Source: Curtobacterium sp. MCBD17_032
Lineage (GTDB): Bacteria; Actinomycetota; Actinomycetes; Actinomycetales; Microbacteriaceae
DNA: 64,000 bases
NCBI RefSeq assembly: GCF_003234855.1
Contig: NZ_QKTO01000011.1
Coordinates: 1-64,000 of the forward strand
Direction of reading: 5' to 3'
Part shown: positions 56,427-64,000 of the stretch, in pieces
How positions within the stretch are numbered: the first letter of the stretch is position 1
Layout of the letters: each line of letters begins with the position of its first letter
The notes under the pieces: model-generated
The model's database searches: none
Seen by the model: only the letters and a program-made list of their open reading frames with translations
What the model was told of the DNA's origin: nothing
Translations under genes and position numbers: made by a program

Positions 56427-57029
56427 CTAGAGCGGCTGCGGGACGGGCAGCCCGGTGCGGAGCTCGACCGGCAGGTGCGCGAGGTCGTTCAGCGTGACGA
56501 GCTCGGCGGGCTTCGCGGAGCGGATCCGGATGATCGTCAGCGAGCTGTGCGCCACGTTCGTGCCCATCCAGCGCCACTCCGGGGCCTGGAAGACCTCGCG
56601 GACGAACCAGCCGATGACGGCGTTGTGCGTGATGAGCAGGTCATGGCGGTCCTCCATCGCGGGTGTGAACCACTCCCCGACGGCGTCCTCCATCTGCGCC
56701 TGCCCGGCGGCGATCTCCTCCTCCGTGACGCCGCCGTACCACCCCTTGTAGGCGTGCGGCATGTCGGGCGTCGGGCCGGAGGGGATGCAGTCGAACAACA
56801 GGGTCGACGGTTCCGGCTGGATGGCCGGGAGACGCTGCTGCAGGAAGGACGCGGTCTCGCTCGGGGCGTCGAGCGGGGAGTGCCACACACCGTCGAACGG
56901 CACGCCGCCCAGTCGGTCCGCGATGAGCATCGCCTGGCGCTTGCCGCGTTCCGAGAGCTTGCCGTCCCGCAGACCGTGCTCGGCGTCCTGGTGTTCACCG
57001 TGTCGGACGAGGTAGAGGTAGTGCGACAT
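56427..57029 (-). CDS. Histidine phosphatase family protein
   Basis: Phosphoglycerate-mutase-like phosphatase of 200 residues. The catalytic motif is YLYLVRHGEHQDAEHGLRDG (Arg-His-Gly), KLSERGKRQAMLIADRLGG follows, and the second His is in DLLITHNAVIGWFVREVF. The substrate is unknown; the protein is not a classical glycolytic mutase. It starts eight bases after the M16 peptidase stop, probably in the same transcript. Confidence 0.88.
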   Translation of the reverse strand: MSHYLYLVRHGEHQDAEHGLRDGKLSERGKRQAMLIADRLGGVPFDGVWHSPLDAPSETASFLQQRLPAIQPEPSTLLFDCIPSGPTPDMPHAYKGWYGGVTEEEIAAGQAQMEDAVGEWFTPAMEDRHDLLITHNAVIGWFVREVFQAPEWRWMGTNVAHSSLTIIRIRSAKPAELVTLNDLAHLPVELRTGLPVPQPL

Positions 57030-57037
57030 GGTGGAGG

Positions 57038-58378
57038 TCAACCGTCGATCCCGAGGGCGGCCGCCAGCCGGTCGCGCTGCACGTCCCCGACGACGGCGGT
57101 CACCGTCGGTCGGGTCAGGAGGTCGCGGGACAGGTCGAGCACGTCGGCGGCGGTGACGCGGTCGACACGCTCCAGGGCGGTCGCGAGGTCGGTGAACTCG
57201 CCGGTGCCGAGCTCCGCACGGCCCAGGCGGGTCATCCGGGCGTCCGAGTCCTCGAGCGAGAGCGTCAGCGCGCCCTCGATCTGGCCCTTGGCCCGGCGGA
57301 GCTCGTCCTCGGTGATGCCGTCGTCGACCATGCGGCGGAACTCGCCGTCGATGATGTCGACGACGCCCGGGACGTTGTCGGGAGCGCACCCGGCGTAGAC
57401 GCCGAAGGCCCCGTTGTCGAGGTACGCGGGCGCGAACGAGGACACGGCGTAGGCGAGTCCTCGACGTTCCCGGACCTCCTGGAAGAGCCGGGAACTCATC
57501 CCACCGCCGAGCACGGCGTTGAGCACGCTGAGCACGGGGCGGCGGTCGTCGCGGAGATCGAGTCCCTGCGACCCGCGGAGCATGCTGACCTGCTCGGTCG
57601 GCCGGTGCACGACCCGGACGGTGGAGTCGACCGGGTCGGCGACGGGCTGCGCGGTGCGCCGGGCGAGCGGCGTGGCTGCCCCAGCATCGGCGAAGACGGC
57701 CTCGACGAGCGCACAGAACTGGTCGTGGTCCACCGCGCCGGCAGCGGTCACGACGATGCCGTTCGGCTCGTAGTGTTCCGCGTAGTGCGCCATGACCTCG
57801 TCGCGCTGGACCTCGCGGATCGACTCCGGGGTCCCGCCGATCGGTCGGCCGAGGGCGTGTCCGTCGAAGGTCGCGGCGAAGAACGCCTCCCCCGCCACGT
57901 CGGCCGGGTCGTCCGCCGCCATCGCGAGCTCTTCGAGGATGACCCCGCGCTCCACGTCGAACGCGGCCGGTTCGAGCGTCGAGCTCGTCACCATGTCGCC
58001 GATCACACCGACCGCCATCGGGACGTCGGTGTCCCGGACACGGGCGTAGTAGCAGGTGTACTCCTTCGCGGTCGCGGCGTTGTGCTCGCCACCGACGGAG
58101 TCGAACGCGACCGCGATGTCGAGCGCGGTGCGGTCGGCGGTGCCCTTGAAGAGGAGGTGCTCGAGGAAGTGCGTGGATCCGTACTGCCCCGCACGTTCGT
58201 CGCGGGAGCCGACCCCCACCCAGTACCCGATGCTCGTGGAGTGGACGGAGGGCACGGACTCGGTGAGCACACGGACGCCCGAGGCGAGAACGGTGCGCCG
58301 GACGAGGGCTCCACCGGACGTCACGAAGGACGTTTCCGGAGCCTCGAGCGGCAGCGGCACTGGGCGGTTCATCGTCAT
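57038..58378 (-). CDS. M16-family metallopeptidase
   Basis: Zinc peptidase of the pitrilysin/MPP type, 446 residues. The inverted zinc motif HxxEH is in GSTHFLEHLLFKGTADRTA near residue 77, with the distal Glu in ERGVILEELAMAADDPADVA. The C-terminal domain has GMSSRLFQEVRERRGLAYAV, which is the R-Y-type substrate region. In actinobacteria this gene usually follows pnp in the same direction; here a TetR gene and a PEBP gene lie between them. No signal peptide, so it is cytosolic. Confidence 0.92.
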   Translation of the reverse strand: MTMNRPVPLPLEAPETSFVTSGGALVRRTVLASGVRVLTESVPSVHSTSIGYWVGVGSRDERAGQYGSTHFLEHLLFKGTADRTALDIAVAFDSVGGEHNAATAKEYTCYYARVRDTDVPMAVGVIGDMVTSSTLEPAAFDVERGVILEELAMAADDPADVAGEAFFAATFDGHALGRPIGGTPESIREVQRDEVMAHYAEHYEPNGIVVTAAGAVDHDQFCALVEAVFADAGAATPLARRTAQPVADPVDSTVRVVHRPTEQVSMLRGSQGLDLRDDRRPVLSVLNAVLGGGMSSRLFQEVRERRGLAYAVSSFAPAYLDNGAFGVYAGCAPDNVPGVVDIIDGEFRRMVDDGITEDELRRAKGQIEGALTLSLEDSDARMTRLGRAELGTGEFTDLATALERVDRVTAADVLDLSRDLLTRPTVTAVVGDVQRDRLAAALGIDG

Positions 58379-58460
58379 GACTCTACTGAAGGCCGGGCCG
58401 TCGTCGCCCAGGCTGGCGCCCTCCGGGACAGGACACCCGAAGAGGGGTACAAAAAAGACG

Positions 58461-58480
58461 GACAGACGGACTCGTCTGTC
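58461..58480. promoter_or_regulatory. TetR-type operator overlapping the promoter of the TetR gene
   Basis: GACAGACG-GACT-CGTCTGTC, perfect 8-bp arms with a 4-base spacer, of the size and form of TetR-family operators. TACAGT at 58495-58500 is a plausible -10 hexamer, so the operator would cover the -35 region. A target for the regulator at 58619 is the simplest reading. Confidence 0.6.
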
Positions 58481-58505
58481 TGTCCTCCTCGTGCTACAGT
58501 GGTCT

Positions 58506-58542
58506 CACCGGATCGGGAGCCCCCCTAGATCTCGATCCGGTG
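58506..58542 (+). promoter_or_regulatory. Inverted repeat in the TetR-gene leader
   Basis: CACCGGATCG / CGATCCGGTG, perfect 10-bp arms 17 bases apart, between the likely promoter and the start codon. It may be a leader hairpin, an attenuator or a second operator. Confidence 0.45.
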
Positions 58543-58618
58543 GCTCGGGACATCAGTCCTGCGCGGCACGAGTCCCCCCTCTCCGCCGCGGAGCCGATGA
58601 CCCAAGGAGAGCCACGCT

Positions 58619-59290
58619 GTGACGGTCGATTCCCCCCAACCGACCGTCCAGCGTCTCCTGGGTCAGCGTCTGCAAGGACGGGCCCCGAGCAACCAGAACC
58701 TCGCGTCGCCGGACGGGTCGAGCGTCCCCCCGGCTCCCCGCTCCGGCGGCGCGAAGGTCCGCATCCTCGAGACGGCCACGCGGCTGTTCTACGAAGAGGG
58801 CATCCACGGGGTCGGCGTCGACCGTCTCATCTCCGAGGCGAGCGTCACCAAGGCGACGTTCTACAAGCACTACGGCTCGAAGGACAACCTGATCCTCGCC
58901 TACGTGCGTGAGCAGCACACCCGCGTGCAGGCCTGGATGGAGTCCGTCGTCGCCGACGCCGAGTCCCCGCAGGCAGCCGTCCGCGCCTGGGTCGACGCCC
59001 TCGCCGCCGACGTCGACCGTCCGGACTTCCGCGGGTGCGCGTTCCTCAACGCCGCCGCCGAGTACCACGACCCCCGCGACCCGGTGCGCGAGGTCGTCGC
59101 CATGCACCGCGACTGGTACACCGAACGCCTCGCCGACCTGCTGCAGGCCGCCGGCCACCCGCTCGCCGGGGACGGCGCCGACGAACTCATGCTCGCCCGG
59201 GACGGGGTGATGTCCGGTGCGTACGCCGGTGACGCCATCGCGGCGACGGCAGCGTTGAACCGGGCCGCCGAGCGGGTCCTCAGGGCCTGA
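58619..59290 (+). CDS. TetR/AcrR-family transcriptional regulator
   Basis: DNA-binding repressor of 223 residues. The helix-turn-helix is EEGIHGVGVDRLISEASVTK ATFYKHYGSKDNLI near residues 61-94. The C-terminal ligand domain contains RGCAFLNAAAEYHDPRDPVR, typical of the TetR subgroup with a C-terminal TetR_C_33-like domain. About 45 Pro/Ser-rich residues precede the domain. GTG 58619 has AAGGAGA at good spacing. A palindrome 140 bp upstream suggests autoregulation; no transporter or enzyme target is adjacent. Confidence 0.9.
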   Translation: MTVDSPQPTVQRLLGQRLQGRAPSNQNLASPDGSSVPPAPRSGGAKVRILETATRLFYEEGIHGVGVDRLISEASVTKATFYKHYGSKDNLILAYVREQHTRVQAWMESVVADAESPQAAVRAWVDALAADVDRPDFRGCAFLNAAAEYHDPRDPVREVVAMHRDWYTERLADLLQAAGHPLAGDGADELMLARDGVMSGAYAGDAIAATAALNRAAERVLRA

Positions 59291-59345
59291 GTTCCGGCAC
59301 GTCGACTCCCGGGATGCGCCGGGCGCGCGGGTGTTGGCTCGGAGC

Positions 59346-59873
59346 ATGACGAACCACCCGAACTGGAACCTGCCCGACGTCCCGTCCTTCGACCTGACGA
59401 GCCCCGACTTCACCGACGGCGGTCAGCTGCCCGGCTGGGCCCGTGGCTCCGACGCCGGTGGCGAGGACCGCTCCCCCGCGCTCGCGTGGTCCGGCGCCCC
59501 CGAGGGCACGCAGAGCTACGTGCTCACGGCCTACGACCCGGACGCCCCCACCGGTTCCGGCTTCTGGCACTGGGCCGTGTCCGACATCCCGGGCACGGTG
59601 ACGTCGCTGCCGCAGGGCGCCGGCACGGACGACGCCCTGCTGCCGGAGGGTGCCATCCGCCGCCGCAACGAGTTCGGATCCGACACCTTCCTCGGGGCCG
59701 CCCCGCCCGCGGGCCACGGTCCGCACCGGTACTTCTTCACGCTGAGCGCACTCGACGTGCCGACGCTCGAGGTCCCCGCCGACGCGACGCCGGCTGTCGT
59801 CGGCTTCATGCTCCGCGAGCACCTGCTCGGTCGCGCGCAGCTCGTCGGGATCCAGGAGACGCCCGGGTCCTGA
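59346..59873 (+). CDS. YbhB/YbcL-family Raf kinase inhibitor-like protein (PEBP)
   Basis: Phosphatidylethanolamine-binding-like protein of 175 residues. The anion-binding pocket motif VLTAYDPDAPTGSGFWHWAV and SDIPGTVTSLPQGAGTDD are family hallmarks, along with HGPHRYFFTLSALDVPTLEV. The biochemical role in bacteria is unknown. It is 55 bp downstream of the TetR gene in the same direction, so it could be part of that regulon. Confidence 0.92.
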   Translation: MTNHPNWNLPDVPSFDLTSPDFTDGGQLPGWARGSDAGGEDRSPALAWSGAPEGTQSYVLTAYDPDAPTGSGFWHWAVSDIPGTVTSLPQGAGTDDALLPEGAIRRRNEFGSDTFLGAAPPAGHGPHRYFFTLSALDVPTLEVPADATPAVVGFMLREHLLGRAQLVGIQETPGS

Positions 59874-59950
59874 CGGACCGGCACCCGGGCACGATCGGGT
59901 ACCCGGCACCCGGCACCGCCGGCGTCCGCCGACGGACGCGGAGACGACGG

Positions 59951-59983
59951 ACGGCCGCCGACCCCAGCGGGGTCGACGGCCGT
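59951..59983 (-). terminator. Terminator of pnp
   Basis: Arms ACGGCCGCCGACCCC / GGGGTCGACGGCCGT, 15 bp with one mismatch and a 3-base loop, 23 bp past the pnp stop and between convergent genes. Confidence 0.65.
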
Positions 59984-60006
59984 CGGTACGTCAGGACGCG
60001 GGTCGA

Positions 60007-62295
60007 TCAGCCCTCGGCGGGCGTCTCGGTGTGGGTGCCATGGTCGTCGCGACCCTCGGTGTCCACCTCGTCGGCCACGACCGGCGCGAGCGACAGCTTG
60101 CCGCGGTCGTCCACCTTGGTGACCTCGACCAGGATCTTCTGACCGACGCCGAGGACGTCCTCGACGTTCTCCACGCGCTTGCCACCGGCGAGCTTGCGCA
60201 CCTCGGAGACGTGCAGCAGACCGTCACGGCCCGGGAGCAGCGACACGAAGGCGCCGAACGTGGCGATCTTCACGACGGTGCCGAGGAACTGGTCCCCGAT
60301 CTCCGGGTTCGTCGGGTTCGCGATCGCGTTGACCTGCGCACGCGCGGCCTCGGCGGACGGACCGTCGACGGCTCCGATGTAGACCGTGCCGTCGTCCTCG
60401 ATCGAGATGTCGGCGCCGGTCTCGTCCTGGATCCCGTTGATCGTCTTGCCCTTCGGGCCGATCAGCTCGCCGATCTTGTCGACCGGGATGTTCACCGAGA
60501 TCACGCGCGGCGCGGTGTCGGCCATCTCGTCCGGACCGTCGATGGCCTCGTTCAGCACACCGAGGATGGCCGAGCGGGCCTCCTTGGCCTGCTTCAGCGC
60601 GGCGTCGAGGACGGACGACGGGATGCCGTCGAGCTTCGTGTCGAGCTGGATGGCCGTGACGAAGTCCGAGGTACCGGCGACCTTGAAGTCCATGTCGCCC
60701 AGTGCGTCCTCGGCACCGAGGATGTCCGTCAGCGCCGCGTAGCGGGTCTGGCCGTCGACGGTGTCGGAGACGAGGCCCATCGCGATGCCCGCGACCGGGG
60801 CGCGCAGCGGCACACCGGCGTTGAGGAGCGACAGGGTCGACGCGCAGACCGAGCCCATCGAGGTCGAGCCGTTGGAGCTCAGCGCCTCGGAGACCTGGCG
60901 GATGGCGTAGGGGAACTCCTCGCGCGACGGCAGCACCGGCACGAGGGCGCGCTCGGCGAGGAAGCCGTGCCCGATCTCGCGACGCTTCGGCGACCCCACG
61001 CGGCCGGTCTCACCGGTCGAGTACGGCGGGAAGTTGTAGTGGTGCAGGTAGCGCTTCTTGGTGACGGGCGACAGCGAGTCGATCTGCTGCTCCATCTTGA
61101 GCATGTTCAGCGTGGTGACGCCGAGGATCTGCGTCTCGCCGCGCTGGAAGACCGCGGAGCCGTGGACGCGCGGGATCACGGCGACCTCGGCGTCGAGCGG
61201 ACGGATGTCGGCGAGGCCGCGACCGTCCATGCGGACCTGCTCGGTCAGGATGCGACCGCGGACGACCTTCTTCGTGACCGACTTGTACGCGGCGCTGACC
61301 TGGCTGGTGGCGACCTCGGGCAGCGTGCCCGCGGCGACCTGCTCGGCGATGGCCGCCTTGACGCGCGACTTGAGCGCGTCGTCGGCGTCCTGACGCTCCG
61401 CCTTGCCGGCGATCTGGTAGACGTCCCCGAGCTCGGAGAGCGCGAGGGACTCGACGGCGGCGTAGACCTCGTCGGCGTACGGCGGGAAGACCGGGTAGTC
61501 CTGGATCTCCTTGGCCGACTGCGCGGCGAGCTCCGCCTGCGCCTCGACGAGGGACTTGAGGAACGGCTTGGCCGCCTCGAGGCCCTGCGCGACGATGGCC
61601 TCGTCGGGCTTGGTCGCGCCACCCTCGATGAGGTTCCATGCGTGCTCGGTGGCCTCGGCCTCGACCATCATGATCGCGACGTCCTCGTTGCCCGCCTCGT
61701 CGGTGACGACGCGGCCGGCGACGGTGAGGTCGAAGACGGCGTCGGCGAGCTGCGACGCCTTCGGGAACGCGACCCACTGGTCGGTGCCGTTCGCGCCGGG
61801 GATGAGCGCGAGGCGCACACCCGCGATCGGGCCGGAGAACGGCAGACCGGAGATCTGCGTCGACGCGGACGCGGCGTTGATGGCCAGCGCGTCGTAGAAC
61901 TCGTCCGGCGCGATGCTCAGGACGGTGATGACGATCTGGACCTCGTTGCGGAGGCCGTCGACGAACGACGGGCGCAGCGGCCGGTCGATGAGGCGGCAGA
62001 CGAGGATCGCCTCGGTCGAGGGGCGGCCCTCACGACGGAAGAACGAGCCGGGGATCTTGCCCGCGGCGTACGAGCGCTCCTCGACGTCGACCGTCAGGGG
62101 GAAGAAGTCGAAGCCCTCGCGCGGGTGCTTCCCGGCGCTGGTGGCCGACAGCAGCATGGTCTCTTCGTCCAGGTACGCGGCGACGGCACCCTGTGCCTGC
62201 TGCGCGAGACGACCGGTCTCGAACCGGACCGTCCTGGTGCCGAAGCGACCGTTGTCGATGGTCGCTTCAGCGAACTTGATCTCGGGACCCTCCAA
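60007..62295 (-). CDS. pnp: Polyribonucleotide nucleotidyltransferase (PNPase)
   Basis: 3'-5' phosphorolytic exoribonuclease of mRNA decay, 762 residues. Two RNase PH domains are seen ([20 protein letters not shown] in the first; [20 protein letters not shown] and [20 protein letters not shown] in the second). A KH domain ([20 protein letters not shown]) and an S1 domain ([20 protein letters not shown]) follow. I place the start at TTG 62295, giving (M)[12 protein letters not shown], because an ideal AAGGAGG at 62303-62309 lies seven bases upstream; longer starts add residues unlike the family. Confidence 0.95.
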   Translation of the reverse strand: MEGPEIKFAEATIDNGRFGTRTVRFETGRLAQQAQGAVAAYLDEETMLLSATSAGKHPREGFDFFPLTVDVEERSYAAGKIPGSFFRREGRPSTEAILVCRLIDRPLRPSFVDGLRNEVQIVITVLSIAPDEFYDALAINAASASTQISGLPFSGPIAGVRLALIPGANGTDQWVAFPKASQLADAVFDLTVAGRVVTDEAGNEDVAIMMVEAEATEHAWNLIEGGATKPDEAIVAQGLEAAKPFLKSLVEAQAELAAQSAKEIQDYPVFPPYADEVYAAVESLALSELGDVYQIAGKAERQDADDALKSRVKAAIAEQVAAGTLPEVATSQVSAAYKSVTKKVVRGRILTEQVRMDGRGLADIRPLDAEVAVIPRVHGSAVFQRGETQILGVTTLNMLKMEQQIDSLSPVTKKRYLHHYNFPPYSTGETGRVGSPKRREIGHGFLAERALVPVLPSREEFPYAIRQVSEALSSNGSTSMGSVCASTLSLLNAGVPLRAPVAGIAMGLVSDTVDGQTRYAALTDILGAEDALGDMDFKVAGTSDFVTAIQLDTKLDGIPSSVLDAALKQAKEARSAILGVLNEAIDGPDEMADTAPRVISVNIPVDKIGELIGPKGKTINGIQDETGADISIEDDGTVYIGAVDGPSAEAARAQVNAIANPTNPEIGDQFLGTVVKIATFGAFVSLLPGRDGLLHVSEVRKLAGGKRVENVEDVLGVGQKILVEVTKVDDRGKLSLAPVVADEVDTEGRDDHGTHTETPAEG

Positions 62296-62573
62296 GAGGA
62301 TGCCTCCTTGCGTGTGTGAGCAGCAGACCCGGCCTCGGGCACACGCGTGCACGTGCGCTCCACGACGCGGAACGCATGTCTGGCCAGCAGTGGGAGCACT
62401 CGGGACGGCGTTCGGCCCGGATGCCACCACCGATGACCAGCTTCGTGCCGGTCTGCGTGCGGTGTTGTGTGTCGTCGCGGGGAACGGTCCCCAGACCAGG
62501 CGACCTTAGCATTCCGAGGTGGACCGACGGCGGTGCCGGTGGCGAACGGGCGTGTCCTCGGTAGCCTGCTCCC

Positions 62574-63827
62574 ATGCGCGGGGAAGCAGCACGACGGACG
62601 GACGGACCACGGGTCGCAGCAGCACCACGGCGGGCACCTCGGCGGGGTCGTGCCCGGGGCACCCTCCTCACCGTCGGGGTGCTGGTCGGCGCCCTCGTGG
62701 TCCCCGCGGTGACGGCGGCCCCGTCCTCGGCGGCCCCGTCCTCGGCGGCTGACTACCCGACGTGGCAGGACGTCCAGCGGGCGGAGGGCGACGAACAGGC
62801 GAAGCAGGCCGAGGTGGCGGAGGTCCGGGCCGCGCTCCGGTCGGTGCAGGCCGAGGCCGCGGAGAAGTCGCAGGTCGCCCTCGACACCGCCGCCGCGGCA
62901 GCCACCGCGGAGGCGGACCTGGCCGAGGCCACCCGGACCGCCACGAGCCTCCAGGCCCACGCCGACGAGGCGTCCGCGACGGCCGAGCGCGCGCGGACCC
63001 GGGCCGGGCGCCTCGCGGCCGACCTGTACCGGGACGGTTCGACCGACCAGATGACCACCCGGATCGCGACGGCGGACGACCCCGACCAGCTGCTCTACCA
63101 GCTCGGCGCGCTCGACCAGCTGTCGACGACGTGGGACGGCGTCATGGACGAGGCCGCGGTCGCCGCCGGGACGGCTTCGTCGCTGCACGACCAGGCGGAG
63201 CGGGCCGAGGACGAGCGGGCCGCGCTGGCGGCGCAGGCCGAAGCGACGGCGTCGACGGCGCGCGCGGCCCAGCGCAGAGCCGAGACGGCGGTCGCGGAGA
63301 CCGAGTCGCACAGCGACGAGCTCTACGCGCAGCTCGCCGCACTCCGGGACTCCACTGCCGAGACCCAGCGCCGGTACGAGGTCGGCCAGGCCGTCGCGGC
63401 ACAGGCGGCGGCGCAAGCTGCCGCCGCCCGGGCCGCTGCCGAGGCCGCGCGTGCGGCCAGGGGCACTGCCTCCTCGGCGGACAACGCCTACCCGAGCACC
63501 GACGGCGTCACCGTCGACCCGGCGGCCGCGCAGGCCTACGCGCGCAGCGTCCTCGGCGCTCACGGGTGGGGCGACGACCAGTTCGGCTGCCTCGTCTCGC
63601 TGTGGACGCAGGAGTCCGGGTGGCGGGCGAACGCGCTCAACGCGTCGAGTGGCGCGTACGGCATCCCGCAGGCCCTGCCGGCGTCGAAGCTCGCCGCCGC
63701 GGGCGCGGACTGGCGGACGAACGCCGAGACGCAGATCGACTGGGGTCTGGCGTACATCGCGGGCCGCTACGGATCGCCGTGCGGCGCGTGGGACCACGAG
63801 ATGAGCGTCGACCCGCACTGGTACTGA
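62574..63827 (+). CDS. Exported coiled-coil protein with C-terminal transglycosylase-like domain
   Basis: Protein of 417 residues. A long basic start and hydrophobic run LLTVGVLVGALVVPAVTAAP form a signal peptide with Ala-Ala cleavage near residue 50-60. Residues about 60-300 are an Ala/Glu/Arg-rich coiled coil. The C-terminal 110 residues (FGCLVSLWTQESGWRANALN, then SSGAYGIPQALPASKLAAAG) form a lysozyme-like fold with Glu of WTQESGW as the likely catalytic acid. So it is probably a cell-wall muralytic enzyme held by its coiled coil. It diverges from pnp. Confidence 0.85.
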   Translation: MRGEAARRTDGPRVAAAPRRAPRRGRARGTLLTVGVLVGALVVPAVTAAPSSAAPSSAADYPTWQDVQRAEGDEQAKQAEVAEVRAALRSVQAEAAEKSQVALDTAAAAATAEADLAEATRTATSLQAHADEASATAERARTRAGRLAADLYRDGSTDQMTTRIATADDPDQLLYQLGALDQLSTTWDGVMDEAAVAAGTASSLHDQAERAEDERAALAAQAEATASTARAAQRRAETAVAETESHSDELYAQLAALRDSTAETQRRYEVGQAVAAQAAAQAAAARAAAEAARAARGTASSADNAYPSTDGVTVDPAAAQAYARSVLGAHGWGDDQFGCLVSLWTQESGWRANALNASSGAYGIPQALPASKLAAAGADWRTNAETQIDWGLAYIAGRYGSPCGAWDHEMSVDPHWY

Positions 63828-63849
63828 CCCGGCCGGCGCGACACCGGTG

Positions 63850-64000
63850 TCACCGGTGCTGCAGACCGCCGAGCAACGACGCGAAGTCGGTGACCGCCGG
63901 GAGCGCGTCCGCCTGCTGCGGCTGCCGCCGGGAGGCCCGGACCGCCCAGGCCAGGTCGGCTCCACCCCGGCGGATGCGCTCGTCGAGCACGCCCGCGTCG
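63850..64000 (-). CDS. C-terminal end of an unidentified gene (runs off the window)
   Basis: The last 49 codons of a minus-strand gene, entering from beyond 64000 and ending at TGA 63850. The readable part starts DAGVLDERIRRGGADLAW, then has a basic Arg/Gln stretch, and ends ALPAVTDFASLLGGLQHR. Codon use is typical of the host. Too little is present for a family call. Confidence 0.6.
   Translation of the reverse strand, partial: DAGVLDERIRRGGADLAWAVRASRRQPQQADALPAVTDFASLLGGLQHR

Noticed and set aside
63840-63851. GACACCGGTGTC palindrome at the end of the last partial gene
   Set aside because: It overlaps a coding end in GC-rich DNA, is short and has no loop, so it is not a convincing terminator or operator.

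Overview
The window is high-GC DNA dense with genes. Gene order, the GTGA/ATGA start-stop overlaps and actinobacterial markers (ClgR-type regulator, DUF3046, two-domain PNPase, LysM gene divergent from lexA, actinobacterial-type RecQ) point to an actinomycete of the family Microbacteriaceae. Curtobacterium is my best guess at genus, from recollection of gene order and not from any search.

Layout. (1) 67-3424: the end of a ribose operon (rbsC, rbsB, rbsK, rbsD, terminator); the ABC ATPase should lie just upstream of the window. (2) 3589-5116, minus strand: an acetyltransferase, a MOSC-domain protein and the C-terminal stub of an isochorismatase-type hydrolase. (3) About 5184-14020: an A/T-richer accessory island ending in the 3' half of a tRNA-Pro(GGG) gene. 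It holds a frameshifted DUF3800 gene, an unusual reverse transcriptase preceded by 387 bp without a gene, a 1494-residue STAND NTPase with an N-terminal nuclease-like domain, and a small unknown gene just upstream of the STAND gene. A degenerate copy of the tRNA 3' half lies at the far edge (5184-5222), so this looks like an old tRNA-targeted insertion. No integrase was found. This is the part most likely to hold an undescribed (anti-phage) system. (4) 14225-21862: miscellaneous genes: YjdF-like membrane protein, EEP hydrolase, lipoprotein, RecQ, aldo/keto reductase, two membrane proteins.

(5) 21869-34249, minus strand: a conserved housekeeping run in transcription order hisC-hisB-hisH-hisA-sseB-like, then parA-scpA-scpB-rluB-tyrA-cmk-der. 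It covers histidine synthesis, chromosome segregation and condensin, rRNA pseudouridylation, tyrosine synthesis, CMP kinase and ribosome assembly. The rluB gene carries a long Arg/Gly repeat extension split by an apparent single missing base. (6) 34357-45149: SOS genes (lexA, a YneA-like LysM cell-division inhibitor, recA, recX) with four LexA boxes, together with hflX, a methyltransferase, a second MOSC paralogue, dapF, miaA, miaB, DUF3046 and clgR. (7) 45304-53632, minus strand: thyA-dfr-dapA-rnjA-ftsK-pgsA-pncC, another conserved actinobacterial order. (8) 53744-64000: epimerase, TPR protein, dapB, GNAT, histidine phosphatase, M16 peptidase, a probably autoregulated TetR regulator, a PEBP-family protein, pnp (TTG start), a coiled-coil transglycosylase-like exported protein, and the end of one unidentified gene.

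Several long open frames lie antisense to real genes (for example opposite ftsK and opposite rluB). I treat them as artefacts of GC-rich codon bias. All domain and family calls were made by eye from protein motifs; no database or structure search was run.
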